Source of the DNA: Candidatus Neomicrothrix sp. UBA2983
Lineage (GTDB): Bacteria; Actinomycetota; Acidimicrobiia; Acidimicrobiales; MedAcidi-G1
NCBI GenBank assembly: GCA_002346745.1
Contig: DEAL01000010.1
Location: 1-29,732 of the forward strand
Reading direction: 5' to 3'
DNA: 29,732 nucleotides
Under the pieces are notes generated by a model. That model was not told the DNA's origin. It ran no database searches and saw nothing but the letters and a program-made list of their open reading frames with translations. Within the stretch, counting starts at the first letter, position 1; each line of letters begins with the position of its first letter. Positions 1 through 8,250 of this stretch are shown in pieces. The position numbers and the translations under genes were made by a program.

Positions 1-114
1 GGGCGCTTCGGTGGTGGTGGGCGCGGCTTCGTCGTCCCCGCCGCAGCCCGCCGCCAGCAGTGCTGCGGCCAGGAGCAACCCCATCCCCATGCTTCGCCTC
101 GACCGTGCACCCAT
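1..114 (-). CDS. Substrate-binding lipoprotein of ABC transporter (5' end only)
   Basis: Only the first 38 codons are in the window; the gene runs off the left edge. The translation has a basic N-terminus (MGARSRRSMG), a short hydrophobic stretch and a lipobox LLAAGC with the lipidated cysteine at residue 24. It is followed by an acidic and Thr-rich linker (GGDDEAAPTTTEAP), the usual build of an actinobacterial solute-binding lipoprotein. The ATG at 114 is chosen because a strong Shine-Dalgarno run (GGGGGGAG, complement of 118-125) lies just upstream; a second ATG at 90 is in frame but lacks this. The gene starts 35 bases after the stop of the ABC/MFS fusion on the same strand. From context it is most likely the periplasmic-binding component of the LivHM-type importer; this is inference, because the ligand-binding domain is outside the window. 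Confidence 0.8.
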   Translation of the reverse strand, partial: MGARSRRSMGMGLLLAAALLAAGCGGDDEAAPTTTEAP

Positions 115-149
115 CGGAGCTCCCCCCGAATCGTTCGTGGCGACCTGGT

Positions 150-3122
150 TCAGTCGCCAGTCGGTCCCGACCGGGCGGTGGCCACCCGGTCGGTACCCAG
201 ATAGGAGGCTACGACAGCGGGATGGGCGAGGACATAGGCGGGATCACCCTGAGCCACCACGGCCCCCTGGTCCAGCGCCACGACTCGCTCGACCACCGAG
301 CGCAGTAGTGACATGTCGTGCTCTACGACGACCAGCGAACAGCCCAACTCGGCGCGGATGCCCGCCAGCACCTGCACCAACTGCTCAGCCTCGCGCTGGG
401 CGATCCCGCTGGACGGCTCGTCGAGCAGGACGACCGATGGCCGGTGCGCCACCACGGCGGCGAGGTCCACGATCCGACGGGTACCGGTCGAGAGCTCCTG
501 CACGAACTTGGATCGGAACGGGCCGAGGCCCATCAGGTCGACCAGTTCGTCCACCCGGGCGGCGACCCGGCGTTCGCTGCGCAGGGCGTGCGGCAGGCGC
601 AGCGCCGCCGACACCGGGTCGCGTGCCGCAACCCACCGTTCGAGGGAGACCGCCAGTGTCTCCTCCACCGTGAGGGCAGGGAACAGCCGGGAATCCTGGA
701 AGGACCGACCCAGGCCGCGCCGGGCCCTGGCCGAGGCGACCATCCCGTGGATCGGGACACCTTCCAGCAGGATCGTCCCGCCGTCGGCGTCGGTCAGGCC
801 ACCGATCAGGTCGAACAGGGTCGTCTTGCCGGCGCCGTTGGGCCCGATAAGCCCGACGGCCTCATTCCGGTACACATCCAGGTCCACGCCGTCCACGGCA
901 CGGATCCCGCCGAACGAGCGGGAGAGGCCCCGCACCTCCAGGAGCACCTCCGACGCATCCGGGTTCCCATCGGCGGGAGTACCGGATCCGAGCGCGACGG
1001 CCTGCCGATCGATTCCGGACATGCCAGCGGCTGCCCCCTCGAGGAAGACCGAACGCAGCACATCGGGGCGTTCCAGCAGCGCCGCCGTGGGACCGTGGAA
1101 GCGGATCTCGCCCTTCTCCATGAAGTAGGCGGTCTCGGCCACCGTCAGCGCCACGTTCACCGACTGCTCCACCAGGATCACGGCCACACCCCGATCGGCG
1201 ACCTCCCGTACCAGCGGAAGCAGCTCCTCGACCACGACGGGCGCCAGGCCGAGCGTCAACTCGTCGATCATGAGCAGGCTCGGCCTGTCCAGGAAGGCCA
1301 TGGCCAGGCCGAGCATCTGCTGCTGTCCGCCGGACAGGTCGCCGGCGCGGTCATCGAGGCGCGCCGCCACCTGCGGAAAGCGAGCCAGGACCTCCTCCAA
1401 TCCCTCGGCGGCGTCGCCACGGTCCAGCCACGCTGCCGTCCGCAGGTTCTCGCGGACGGTCAGCGACGGGAACACGCCGATCCCGCCCGGCAACTGGGCC
1501 ACACCATGGGTGGCGATCTCGTTGGGAGGAGCGTGGGTGATGTCCCGACCCTCCAGGATCACGGCGCCGTTGTCGGCCTCGGTCAGCCCCGAGATGGCCC
1601 GCAGCAGGGTGGACTTGCCGGCGCCGTTGGTGCCCAGCAGCGCCACGATCTGGCCCTCGGCCACCTCGAGGTCCACGTCGAAGAGCACCTGGACCCCGTC
1701 GTAGCCCACGTCCAGCCCCCGGCACAGCAGTAGTGGCCGCTCGCCGCGTCGGCGCGCCAACAGGACCTCTGAGCGGGCCGCCGACGCCCGCCACACGTCC
1801 TCAATGTCACCCGCCACGAGGGGGCCGGCCGAGGCGATGATCCAGCCACCCACCAGACCCACGGGCACCATGCAGAGCATCCCGGGCCGGATGCCCCAGT
1901 TGTCGGCCACCCAGCCCACCAGCGGCAGCACCACCAGGCCGGGCAGCACCCACAGGCTTCCGATCGAGAAGCCCATGGCGCGCGCCCGCGCCGGGATGGC
2001 CAGCGAAAGGGAGGTCAGGATCCCCGGTACCACGATGGCCCCGCAGACCTCGATCGCCGCCACGATCACGAACGCCGCCCCCAGGACCGGGGACACCGCA
2101 AGGAGGGCCGCCAGTGCGGCGATGATGACCGAGGTGACGGCCACCAGCCTCAGGATGAGTCCGGGATCGCGCTGGAAGAGCCGCCCCGACAGTCGGGCGC
2201 CGGCGACCAGGCCGATCAGTGCCATGGGAGCCATGACGGCGGCGGCCACGCCTCTGGCCCGCTCGTCGAGACCGAACTCCTGCTCGTAGAACAGCGCCGC
2301 CAGCGTGCCGAAGCCCAGGAACGACACCGCCAGGAACGGCATGGCCGCGAAGATCCTGCGCAGCGTGGCGATCTTCCAGCACATCCGCCAACCCTCGGCG
2401 TAGGAGGGCGGAGCCTCCTCGAGGTCGATCGCCGCCTCGTCGGCCCCGATGGCCCGGCGCTCCTGGGCGCCACGAACCGGCTCGCGCAGTCGTAAGGCCG
2501 CAACCACCAACAGCAGCGTCGGCAGGGCGAACACGAAGAACGGGGCGCGCCAGTCGAAGCGATAGGCCAGCAGGCCCGCGAACAGGGGGCCCAGCGTGGC
2601 GCCAGCCACGTTGGCCGACCGGTGGAAGGCAAACACACGGGCCCGGTCCCCGGGGGCGAACCAGTCGGCCAGCAGCGAGTTGTGCGTCGGGTCATTGACC
2701 GCCTTGCCGATGGCCGACCCGGAGCGCATGAAGGCCAGGAACACCACGCTGGTGGCGAGACCCGTCCCGAACGAGAACAGCGACCACGCCACCGCACCCA
2801 CCAGGGCGATACGGACCCGTGGCAGGCGGTCGGCCAGCCCGGCGATGGGGACCTGGAGTGCCAACGCTGCCGCGTACACGGCCGCCACCACCGTCAGGAG
2901 GCCCTGGAACCCCAGGCCGAAGTGGTCCCGGATCTCCGGGGCGAGGATGCCGAAGGCGGTGCGGTCCAATTCATCCACCGCGTTGAGGCCGAACAGGATA
3001 AACAGCGGATAGAGCGGTCCGTCGCCGGGGACGGACCGCAGGGACGCCAGCGGATGGCGGAGCGAGGCCGCCACGGCACCGGCATCTGCCCGGAGGCGCG
3101 AGATCACGCCGGCGACGGTCAT
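150..3122 (-). CDS. MFS transporter - LivF - LivG triple fusion protein
   Basis: A 990-residue protein with three parts. Residues about 35-435 form a major facilitator domain with many hydrophobic segments and the loop motif GLADRLPRVR. Residues about 465-695 are a LivF-type ABC ATPase: Walker A GTNGAGKST (Lys503), signature LSGGQQQ and Walker B LLMIDE. Residues about 720-975 are a LivG-type ATPase: Walker A GPNGAGKTT (Lys766), a degenerate signature LSTGT and Walker B VVLLDEPSSG. The ATG at 3122 overlaps the permease stop in an ATGA tetranucleotide, which fixes the start and implies translational coupling. LivF and LivG normally are separate soluble proteins of branched-chain amino acid importers; joining them to each other and to an MFS carrier is unusual. 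Whether the MFS part transports anything, or only anchors the ATPases, cannot be told from sequence. No frameshift or internal stop is seen. Confidence 0.9.
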   Translation of the reverse strand: MTVAGVISRLRADAGAVAASLRHPLASLRSVPGDGPLYPLFILFGLNAVDELDRTAFGILAPEIRDHFGLGFQGLLTVVAAVYAAALALQVPIAGLADRLPRVRIALVGAVAWSLFSFGTGLATSVVFLAFMRSGSAIGKAVNDPTHNSLLADWFAPGDRARVFAFHRSANVAGATLGPLFAGLLAYRFDWRAPFFVFALPTLLLVVAALRLREPVRGAQERRAIGADEAAIDLEEAPPSYAEGWRMCWKIATLRRIFAAMPFLAVSFLGFGTLAALFYEQEFGLDERARGVAAAVMAPMALIGLVAGARLSGRLFQRDPGLILRLVAVTSVIIAALAALLAVSPVLGAAFVIVAAIEVCGAIVVPGILTSLSLAIPARARAMGFSIGSLWVLPGLVVLPLVGWVADNWGIRPGMLCMVPVGLVGGWIIASAGPLVAGDIEDVWRASAARSEVLLARRRGERPLLLCRGLDVGYDGVQVLFDVDLEVAEGQIVALLGTNGAGKSTLLRAISGLTEADNGAVILEGRDITHAPPNEIATHGVAQLPGGIGVFPSLTVRENLRTAAWLDRGDAAEGLEEVLARFPQVAARLDDRAGDLSGGQQQMLGLAMAFLDRPSLLMIDELTLGLAPVVVEELLPLVREVADRGVAVILVEQSVNVALTVAETAYFMEKGEIRFHGPTAALLERPDVLRSVFLEGAAAGMSGIDRQAVALGSGTPADGNPDASEVLLEVRGLSRSFGGIRAVDGVDLDVYRNEAVGLIGPNGAGKTTLFDLIGGLTDADGGTILLEGVPIHGMVASARARRGLGRSFQDSRLFPALTVEETLAVSLERWVAARDPVSAALRLPHALRSERRVAARVDELVDLMGLGPFRSKFVQELSTGTRRIVDLAAVVAHRPSVVLLDEPSSGIAQREAEQLVQVLAGIRAELGCSLVVVEHDMSLLRSVVERVVALDQGAVVAQGDPAYVLAHPAVVASYLGTDRVATARSGPTGD

Positions 3123-5194
3123 GCCGGGCGCTCTCGGTCGCTGGCCCGGTCGACCTCGCCCGGTTCGAGGCGGTCTTCGGTGAAGCCCGGCACCACGAAG
3201 CCCCGGCGGGAAGCCAGACGGGACAGCGCGGCGTCGCGCAACTGGTAGCAGCCTCCCGCCAGGCCTCCGGGCAGGACCAGGAGCACCAGGAGCACGCCGG
3301 TTCCCGTGGCCAGCAGCCGCCAGGAGCCCTCCAGCCACCAGGCCGAGCCCCAGTACCAGAGTGCGCCCAGCACTGCCCCGAGCAGCGACCCCAGGCCGCC
3401 CGCGACACCGGAGACGAACAGGCTGATGCTGGTTCGGGCGCCGTTGCCGTCCACCACGAAGGCCTGCTGGTGGTGCACCGTCAGCGCTCCCGACGCCGCC
3501 GCGACGAACCCGGAGATCCCGAAGGCGGTCAACTTCGCCCGGGTCACGCTGACGCCGAAGGCCTGGACGCTCGCCTCGTTCTCCCGCAGGGCGATCAGCA
3601 CCCTCCCGGTCCGGCTGCGGCGGACCCCCGCCACCAGCAGGAACGTGACCGCCATGGCCACCAGGCTGACGTGGTACATGGCGAAGGAACTCGTCCAGTC
3701 GATGCGCCCCAGAATCGGCAGGCGTTCGATCCGGCCCGTGGGTAGCCAGTCGAAGAAGCGGGGGTTCAGCAGGTAGGCGGTGACCGCCACCGCGAAGGCC
3801 AGTGTTGTGACGGCGAGGTGCATGCCCCTCAACCGCAGGGCCGGCAGTCCCACGACCATCGCCGCTGCGATCCCACAGGTGCCGGCGAAGACCACCGCCA
3901 GCAGCAGGTCGGCACCCCAGGACTGGGTGGCGTACGCCGCGGCGGCAGCACCGACGGCGCCGAAAGCCGCCTGGCCCAGGGACACCTGGCCCGCCCATCC
4001 GGTGAGGACCACCAACGAGACCAGCATCATCGACGACAGGTAGAGGAACGAGAGCCGCAGTACGTTCTCCGTGCCCAGATGGTGGGGGAGGACGAGGCAC
4101 AGGGCAGCTATCCCCGCCAGCGCCAGAACACGCCCGATCCTGACCTCCGGCAACCTGCTCAGCGCGTCGGGTAGCCGGCGAACCTCTCCCACTGCCCGGA
4201 ATGCCCCCAGCTCCAGTTCGCCGCGCTCGGGGCGCAGCCGGCGGACCAATAGGGCCACGAGGATCACCGTCGCCATCACGGCGTCGCCGACGAGCGAACT
4301 GGACTGGTTCCAGTCCACCCCCTGGTGGAGGATCCCCAATGCCACCGAGGCGCACACCACCGTGGGGAGGTGCTGGAGTCGGCCGATCACCAGTGCCGCC
4401 AGCGCCCGCAGGAGGAGTCCGAACCCCAGGGCGCCGCGGACCGGCAGACCCATCACCCCGGCACGAAGGAAAAGGGCGAGGAAGGCCAGCATGCCGGCAA
4501 TGCCCCAGACCAGCGTCTGGACGGCCTTGACGGGGACCCCCAGCGAACTGGCCCGGTCGGGTCGCTCGGCGGATGCCCGGATCGCGATGCCCAGGTCGGT
4601 GCGGTGGAGCAGGAGGCCAACCAGCGCCAGGACCAGCGGGGCCGCCACCAGCACCAGCAGGTGGTCGGCGCTGAGGCGGATCGGCCCGACGTCCCATACC
4701 ACGTCGAGCGGTACGTCGGTGCGCTGCGAGGCCACTCTGGCGTCCCACCAGCGTGGCATCCAGAGTGCCAGGAAGCCGAGGGTCTGGGCCAGGCCGAGGG
4801 TCGCCACCGTGAGGACCAGGCGGGGCGCCCGGAAGAAGCGCCGGATGACCAGGAACTCCGAGGCGCCGCCCAGCAGGAACGAGGCGATCAGGCCGACGGC
4901 CAGGGCCAGCAGCCACGGCAGTCCGCTCTCGGTGATCAGCAGCACCGCCAGCACCCCGGGAATGAGGCCCAGTTCCCCCTGGGCGAAGTTGAGGACCCGA
5001 TTGGCGCGGTACACCAGGAACATGCCCAGGGCCACCAGGGCGGTGATCAGACCCAGTACCGCCCCGTTGAGGACCACGCCCACCGGGACGCCGAAGAGCA
5101 CCTGCTGGACCGCGAGAATCAGCAGCGGCCCGGCCAGCCAGTCGAGGCGAGCCAATCGGCCGCGATCCCCCAATCGTGCCGTTCCCATGGCCAC
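3119..5194 (-). CDS. Fused LivH-LivM branched-chain amino acid-type ABC permease
   Basis: A 691-residue membrane protein. The first half (about 15-320) has the LivH pattern, including the segment YRANRVLNFAQGELG, typical of LivH. The second half (about 350-650) is LivM-like, with GWAGQVSLGQAAFGAVGA and the conserved cytoplasmic loop RTGRVLIALRENEASVQAFGV. LivH and LivM are usually separate subunits that pair; here both are on one chain, as is known in some actinobacteria. The C-terminal tail is charged. It heads the minus-strand operon and overlaps the downstream ATPase fusion by 4 bases. Start: GTG at 5194 or ATG at 5188. A TAGGGT box at 5203-5198 lies 9 nt before the ATG, which would suit a nearly leaderless start at 5188, so the first two residues are uncertain. 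Substrate unknown; amino acids, urea or aromatic/short-chain acids are all possible for the family. Confidence 0.92.
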   Translation of the reverse strand: MAMGTARLGDRGRLARLDWLAGPLLILAVQQVLFGVPVGVVLNGAVLGLITALVALGMFLVYRANRVLNFAQGELGLIPGVLAVLLITESGLPWLLALAVGLIASFLLGGASEFLVIRRFFRAPRLVLTVATLGLAQTLGFLALWMPRWWDARVASQRTDVPLDVVWDVGPIRLSADHLLVLVAAPLVLALVGLLLHRTDLGIAIRASAERPDRASSLGVPVKAVQTLVWGIAGMLAFLALFLRAGVMGLPVRGALGFGLLLRALAALVIGRLQHLPTVVCASVALGILHQGVDWNQSSSLVGDAVMATVILVALLVRRLRPERGELELGAFRAVGEVRRLPDALSRLPEVRIGRVLALAGIAALCLVLPHHLGTENVLRLSFLYLSSMMLVSLVVLTGWAGQVSLGQAAFGAVGAAAAAYATQSWGADLLLAVVFAGTCGIAAAMVVGLPALRLRGMHLAVTTLAFAVAVTAYLLNPRFFDWLPTGRIERLPILGRIDWTSSFAMYHVSLVAMAVTFLLVAGVRRSRTGRVLIALRENEASVQAFGVSVTRAKLTAFGISGFVAAASGALTVHHQQAFVVDGNGARTSISLFVSGVAGGLGSLLGAVLGALWYWGSAWWLEGSWRLLATGTGVLLVLLVLPGGLAGGCYQLRDAALSRLASRRGFVVPGFTEDRLEPGEVDRASDRERPA

Positions 5195-5197
5195 GGA

Positions 5198-5229
5198 ACC
5201 CTAGTGGCGGCCCCGGACGGCACTACGGT
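5198..5229. promoter_or_regulatory. Divergent promoter region with two back-to-back -10 boxes
   Basis: On the plus strand TACGGT (5224-5229) is followed by 7 nt and the ATG at 5237, matching the leaderless pattern seen elsewhere in the window. On the minus strand TAGGGT (5203-5198) lies 9 nt before the ATG at 5188 of the permease. No convincing -35 box is visible for either. The two units must share about 20 bases of DNA for RNA polymerase binding, so their transcription may interfere. Seen in sequence; start sites are inferred. Confidence 0.5.
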
Positions 5230-5236
5230 CCGACGG

Positions 5237-7000
5237 ATGTCCACGTCCATCCGGCGTCCCGCCGTTGAACTGGTCGACTTCGGGTTGGGCCCCTACGTCC
5301 ACGGGACACCCAGCCGGCGCTTCCCCGTCTACACCCGGGGCAACTCCGGCGAGGTCTACCCGCAGGTGGTGTTCCCGTTCAGCGCCTCGCTGTCGGCGGC
5401 ACTGGGCGGCGATCCGGCACGGGACGCCATGCTGGCCACGGGCGTGATGACCGCCGCCGAGTGCGATGAGGACGCCGACGTCCACATGGGCGTCTTCGGT
5501 GGCTACACGTACCTCAACCTGTCGGTGACCCGGGTGGTGGCGCTGCGCACCCCGGGGGCGACGCTGTCAGAGACCGACGCCACCTACCTGGGGGCGGAGG
5601 GCATCGCTCCGCCACACGAGTCACGGAGCGACGACCGCAACCTGCTGGCGACCCTGCGGGGGGTCCGCTACGGGTTCTCGATCCTCGGTGGCCGTGGTCT
5701 CGACCAGGTGGAGCGGGACCGGGTCGAGGTCCATGCCTGGCTGGCGGAACTGCCCGACCTCGGCACGGCCACCGACGACGAACTGGTGGCACTGGTCGAG
5801 GGGGCCTTCCCGATGCTCGGTCGGCTCTTCGGCAACCACCTCCTGGTGTCCGGCGGGGCGGGGATCGGGCTGGCGCTGCTGCGACGGGCCTGCGAACAAC
5901 GACTGGGTGACGGCGACCTGGCCCTGCGGCTGTTGACCGGGATCGGCGACGTGGCATCAGCCACGCCGTCATTCGACCTCTGGGACCTGGGCCGGCAGGT
6001 GGCAGGCTCGCCGGAGGTAGCAGCCTGCTTCGACGCCGGCCTCGAGGGACTCGAGGAACGCCTCCGGACCGAGCCGTCGGCGGCTGGCTTTCTCGACGCC
6101 TTCGAGGCCTTCCTCGGGCGGCACGGAGCGCGTGGTCCCAACGAGTGGGAAGTCGCCTGCGACGTCTGGGGGACCGACCATGCCCTGCCGCTGGCCCTGA
6201 TCGACCGGATGCGCGTGGCCGACCCCGGGCAGTCGCCCGGAGAGCGTTCGGCGCGCCTCGCCGAGGAGCGTGACGCACTGCTGGCCGAGGTCCGTGGCGG
6301 GCTGGGCGGCCCGCACCGACGTTGGTTCGAACGGTGCCTGCGCTGTGCCGAGTCGTACAGCCGGGCACGGGAGGCCGACAAGACGCTGCTCGTCGAACTG
6401 ATCCACGGCTGCCGGCTGGCCCTGCGGGAACTTGGGCAGCGCCTGGCCGGCCGCTCGGGTGGCGCCCGCGACGACTTGTGGTACGTCCTGTACGAGGAGC
6501 TCGACGACTACCGGCGGGATCCCGCGGCGTTCGCTGGCGTCGTGGCCTCCCGTCGGCGCACCCGTGAGGAACTGTCGGCGCTGGTGCCGCCCTTCGTGTT
6601 CGCGGGAGACCTGCCGCCGGTCGGGACCTGGGAACGACGCAGCGGGTCGGTGTTCGACGCGGCCTCCGCCGGCACGGTGCTCCCGGGGATCCCCGGGGCG
6701 ACGGGGGTGGCACGGGGCCGGGCCCGGGTGGTCACCGACCCGGCACAGCCGGGCGACCTCGGGCCGGGTGACGTCCTCGTGGCCCCGATCACCGACCCCA
6801 GCTGGACGCCCCTGTTCGTCCCCGTCGAGGCCGTCGTCGTCGACGTGGGCGGGCAGATGAGCCACGCCGTGATCGTGGCGCGCGAACTCGGCCTGCCGTG
6901 TGTGGTCAGCGTGACCGGCGCGACGACGTCGATACCCGACGGCGCGTCCGTCGAGGTCGACGGGACGGCCGGGACCGTGACCGTGCTGGACGGGCCCTGA
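5237..7000 (+). CDS. PEP-utilising enzyme-like protein without ATP-grasp domain
   Basis: A 587-residue protein. The last 90 or so residues form a PEP-utiliser mobile (phosphohistidine swivelling) domain: GIPGATGVARGRARVV, then GGQMSHAVIVARELGLP with the phospho-accepting histidine at residue 543, then a PDGASVEVDG strand. The preceding 490 residues are mostly charged helical sequence with Trp-rich stretches, resembling the middle part of rifampin phosphotransferase and PEP synthase-like proteins. There is no N-terminal ATP-grasp (pyruvate/PEP-binding) domain, so this chain alone could not make the phosphohistidine from ATP. It may act with a separate ATP-grasp partner or have another role. 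ATG at 5237 is chosen because TACGGT lies 7 nt upstream; the reading frame stays open far upstream, but that part is antisense to the permease gene. Converges with serC 28 bases downstream. Confidence 0.8.
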   Translation: MSTSIRRPAVELVDFGLGPYVHGTPSRRFPVYTRGNSGEVYPQVVFPFSASLSAALGGDPARDAMLATGVMTAAECDEDADVHMGVFGGYTYLNLSVTRVVALRTPGATLSETDATYLGAEGIAPPHESRSDDRNLLATLRGVRYGFSILGGRGLDQVERDRVEVHAWLAELPDLGTATDDELVALVEGAFPMLGRLFGNHLLVSGGAGIGLALLRRACEQRLGDGDLALRLLTGIGDVASATPSFDLWDLGRQVAGSPEVAACFDAGLEGLEERLRTEPSAAGFLDAFEAFLGRHGARGPNEWEVACDVWGTDHALPLALIDRMRVADPGQSPGERSARLAEERDALLAEVRGGLGGPHRRWFERCLRCAESYSRAREADKTLLVELIHGCRLALRELGQRLAGRSGGARDDLWYVLYEELDDYRRDPAAFAGVVASRRRTREELSALVPPFVFAGDLPPVGTWERRSGSVFDAASAGTVLPGIPGATGVARGRARVVTDPAQPGDLGPGDVLVAPITDPSWTPLFVPVEAVVVDVGGQMSHAVIVARELGLPCVVSVTGATTSIPDGASVEVDGTAGTVTVLDGP

Positions 7001-7028
7001 GGAGCCCCCTGGTGGATGCGCCGGCGGC

Positions 7029-8120
7029 CTAGGCGTTGGCGGCGCGGAAGTCGGCCATGAATCCCACCAGGGCCTCGACCGACTCGAGGGGCAGTGCGTT
7101 GTAGGTGCTGGCCCGGATGCCACCGACGCTGCGGTGGCCCTTCAGGTTCACCATGCGGGCGTCGGCAGCCTCGGCGACGAAGCGCTTCTCGAGGTCCTCG
7201 TCGGGAAGGCGGAACACGATGTTCATGTGCGAGCGGGAGGCCTCGTCGACCGGCGAGCGGTACCAGCCGTCGCTGTCGTCGATGGTGGCGTACAGCAGGC
7301 CGGCACGCTCGGCGGCGCGGCGCTCGAACTCGCCGAGGCCGCCGGCGTCGATCATCCACCGGAGGACCTTGCCCATCACCCAGATGGGGAACATCGGCGG
7401 GGTGTTGGCGAGGGAGTCGTTGGCGTCCTGGACGGCGTAGTCGAGCGCCGACGGGAGGTCGCGGCCCGACCGGCCGAGCAGGTCCCGCCGGACGATCACG
7501 ACGGCCATGCCGGACGGGCCCAGGTTCTTCTGGACGCCGCCGTACACCAGGTCGAAGCGGTCCCAGTCGATGGGACGTGACAGGAAGTCGGAACTCATGT
7601 CGGCGACCATCGGAAGGTCGACCGTGGGGTACCCGGGGAGTCGGATGCCGCCGATGGTCTCATTGGTGGTGATGTGCAGGTAGCGGGAGTCCTCGGCGAT
7701 GTCGAACTCGTCGTCCGACGGCATGCGGGCGAAGCCTTCGTCGGCGCCGCTCCAGGCCTCGTGGACGTCGGCCACCTTGCGGGCATCGGCCAGGGCCTTC
7801 TTGCCCCAGGCGCCCGTGTTGAGGTACGAGGCGGTCTCGCCGTCGGCCAGCAGGTTCATCGGGATCTGGCAGAACTGCATCGTGGCGCCACCTTGGAGGA
7901 ACAGCACGGCGTAGTCGTCGGGCACGCCGGCCAGGGTGCGGAAGTCGGCCAGGGCGGCCATGTGGACGGCGTCGTAGGCCGGGGCCCGGTGGCTGTCCTC
8001 GAGCAACGACATGCCGATGCCGTCGAAGTCGAGCAACTCGTCCCGAGTCTCCTCGAGGATCGAGACGGGCAGGGTGCAGGGGCCTGCACAGAAGTTGTGG
8101 ACGCGGGATGCCGTGGACAT
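7029..8120 (-). CDS. serC: Phosphoserine aminotransferase
   Basis: 363 residues, the normal length for the family. SerC is a PLP enzyme that transfers an amino group from glutamate to 3-phosphohydroxypyruvate in serine synthesis, and in many bacteria acts on the matching intermediate of pyridoxal phosphate synthesis. Diagnostic stretches are the N-terminal HNFCAGPCTLP, GMSLLEDSHR, the phosphate-binding LQGGATMQF and VYGGVQKNLGPSG, in which the PLP lysine is residue 198, the same number as in the E. coli enzyme. The C-terminal GHRSVGGIRASTYNALPLE is also typical. The ATG at 8120 has a strong Shine-Dalgarno GGAAGGAGA (complement of 8127-8135). A possible -10 box TAGCCT lies at 8192-8187, giving a leader of about 60 nt. 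No other serine-pathway gene is adjacent. Confidence 0.97.
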   Translation of the reverse strand: MSTASRVHNFCAGPCTLPVSILEETRDELLDFDGIGMSLLEDSHRAPAYDAVHMAALADFRTLAGVPDDYAVLFLQGGATMQFCQIPMNLLADGETASYLNTGAWGKKALADARKVADVHEAWSGADEGFARMPSDDEFDIAEDSRYLHITTNETIGGIRLPGYPTVDLPMVADMSSDFLSRPIDWDRFDLVYGGVQKNLGPSGMAVVIVRRDLLGRSGRDLPSALDYAVQDANDSLANTPPMFPIWVMGKVLRWMIDAGGLGEFERRAAERAGLLYATIDDSDGWYRSPVDEASRSHMNIVFRLPDEDLEKRFVAEAADARMVNLKGHRSVGGIRASTYNALPLESVEALVGFMADFRAANA

Positions 8121-8126
8121 GGGGTG

Positions 8127-8192
8127 TCTCCTTCCAGAGCCCGGACCGGCCTCGGGGCGGGGACGGGGTCGTCATCGGACCCCCACAGGCTA
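8127..8192 (-). promoter_or_regulatory. serC leader: -10 box and strong ribosome binding site
   Basis: TAGCCT (8192-8187) is a candidate -10 box, and GGAAGGAGA (8135-8127) is a strong ribosome binding site 6 nt from the ATG. serC therefore appears to be leadered, unlike many neighbouring genes. No hairpin that would suggest a riboswitch is obvious in the roughly 60-nt leader. The rest of the 130-base gap to the CapA-like gene holds nothing I can name. Confidence 0.5.
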
Positions 8193-8250
8193 CCCGCCCG
8201 CGGTCCCGAGGTCCCGCGGACGGGCAGTCCCGTGGTGGAGCGTCCGACGC

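Noticed and set aside
4325..5236. A longer N-terminal part of the PEP-utiliser protein
   Set aside because: This stretch is antisense to the permease gene, its translation is Gln/Arg/Gly-rich noise, and the TACGGT box plus the family-like N-terminus support ATG 5237.
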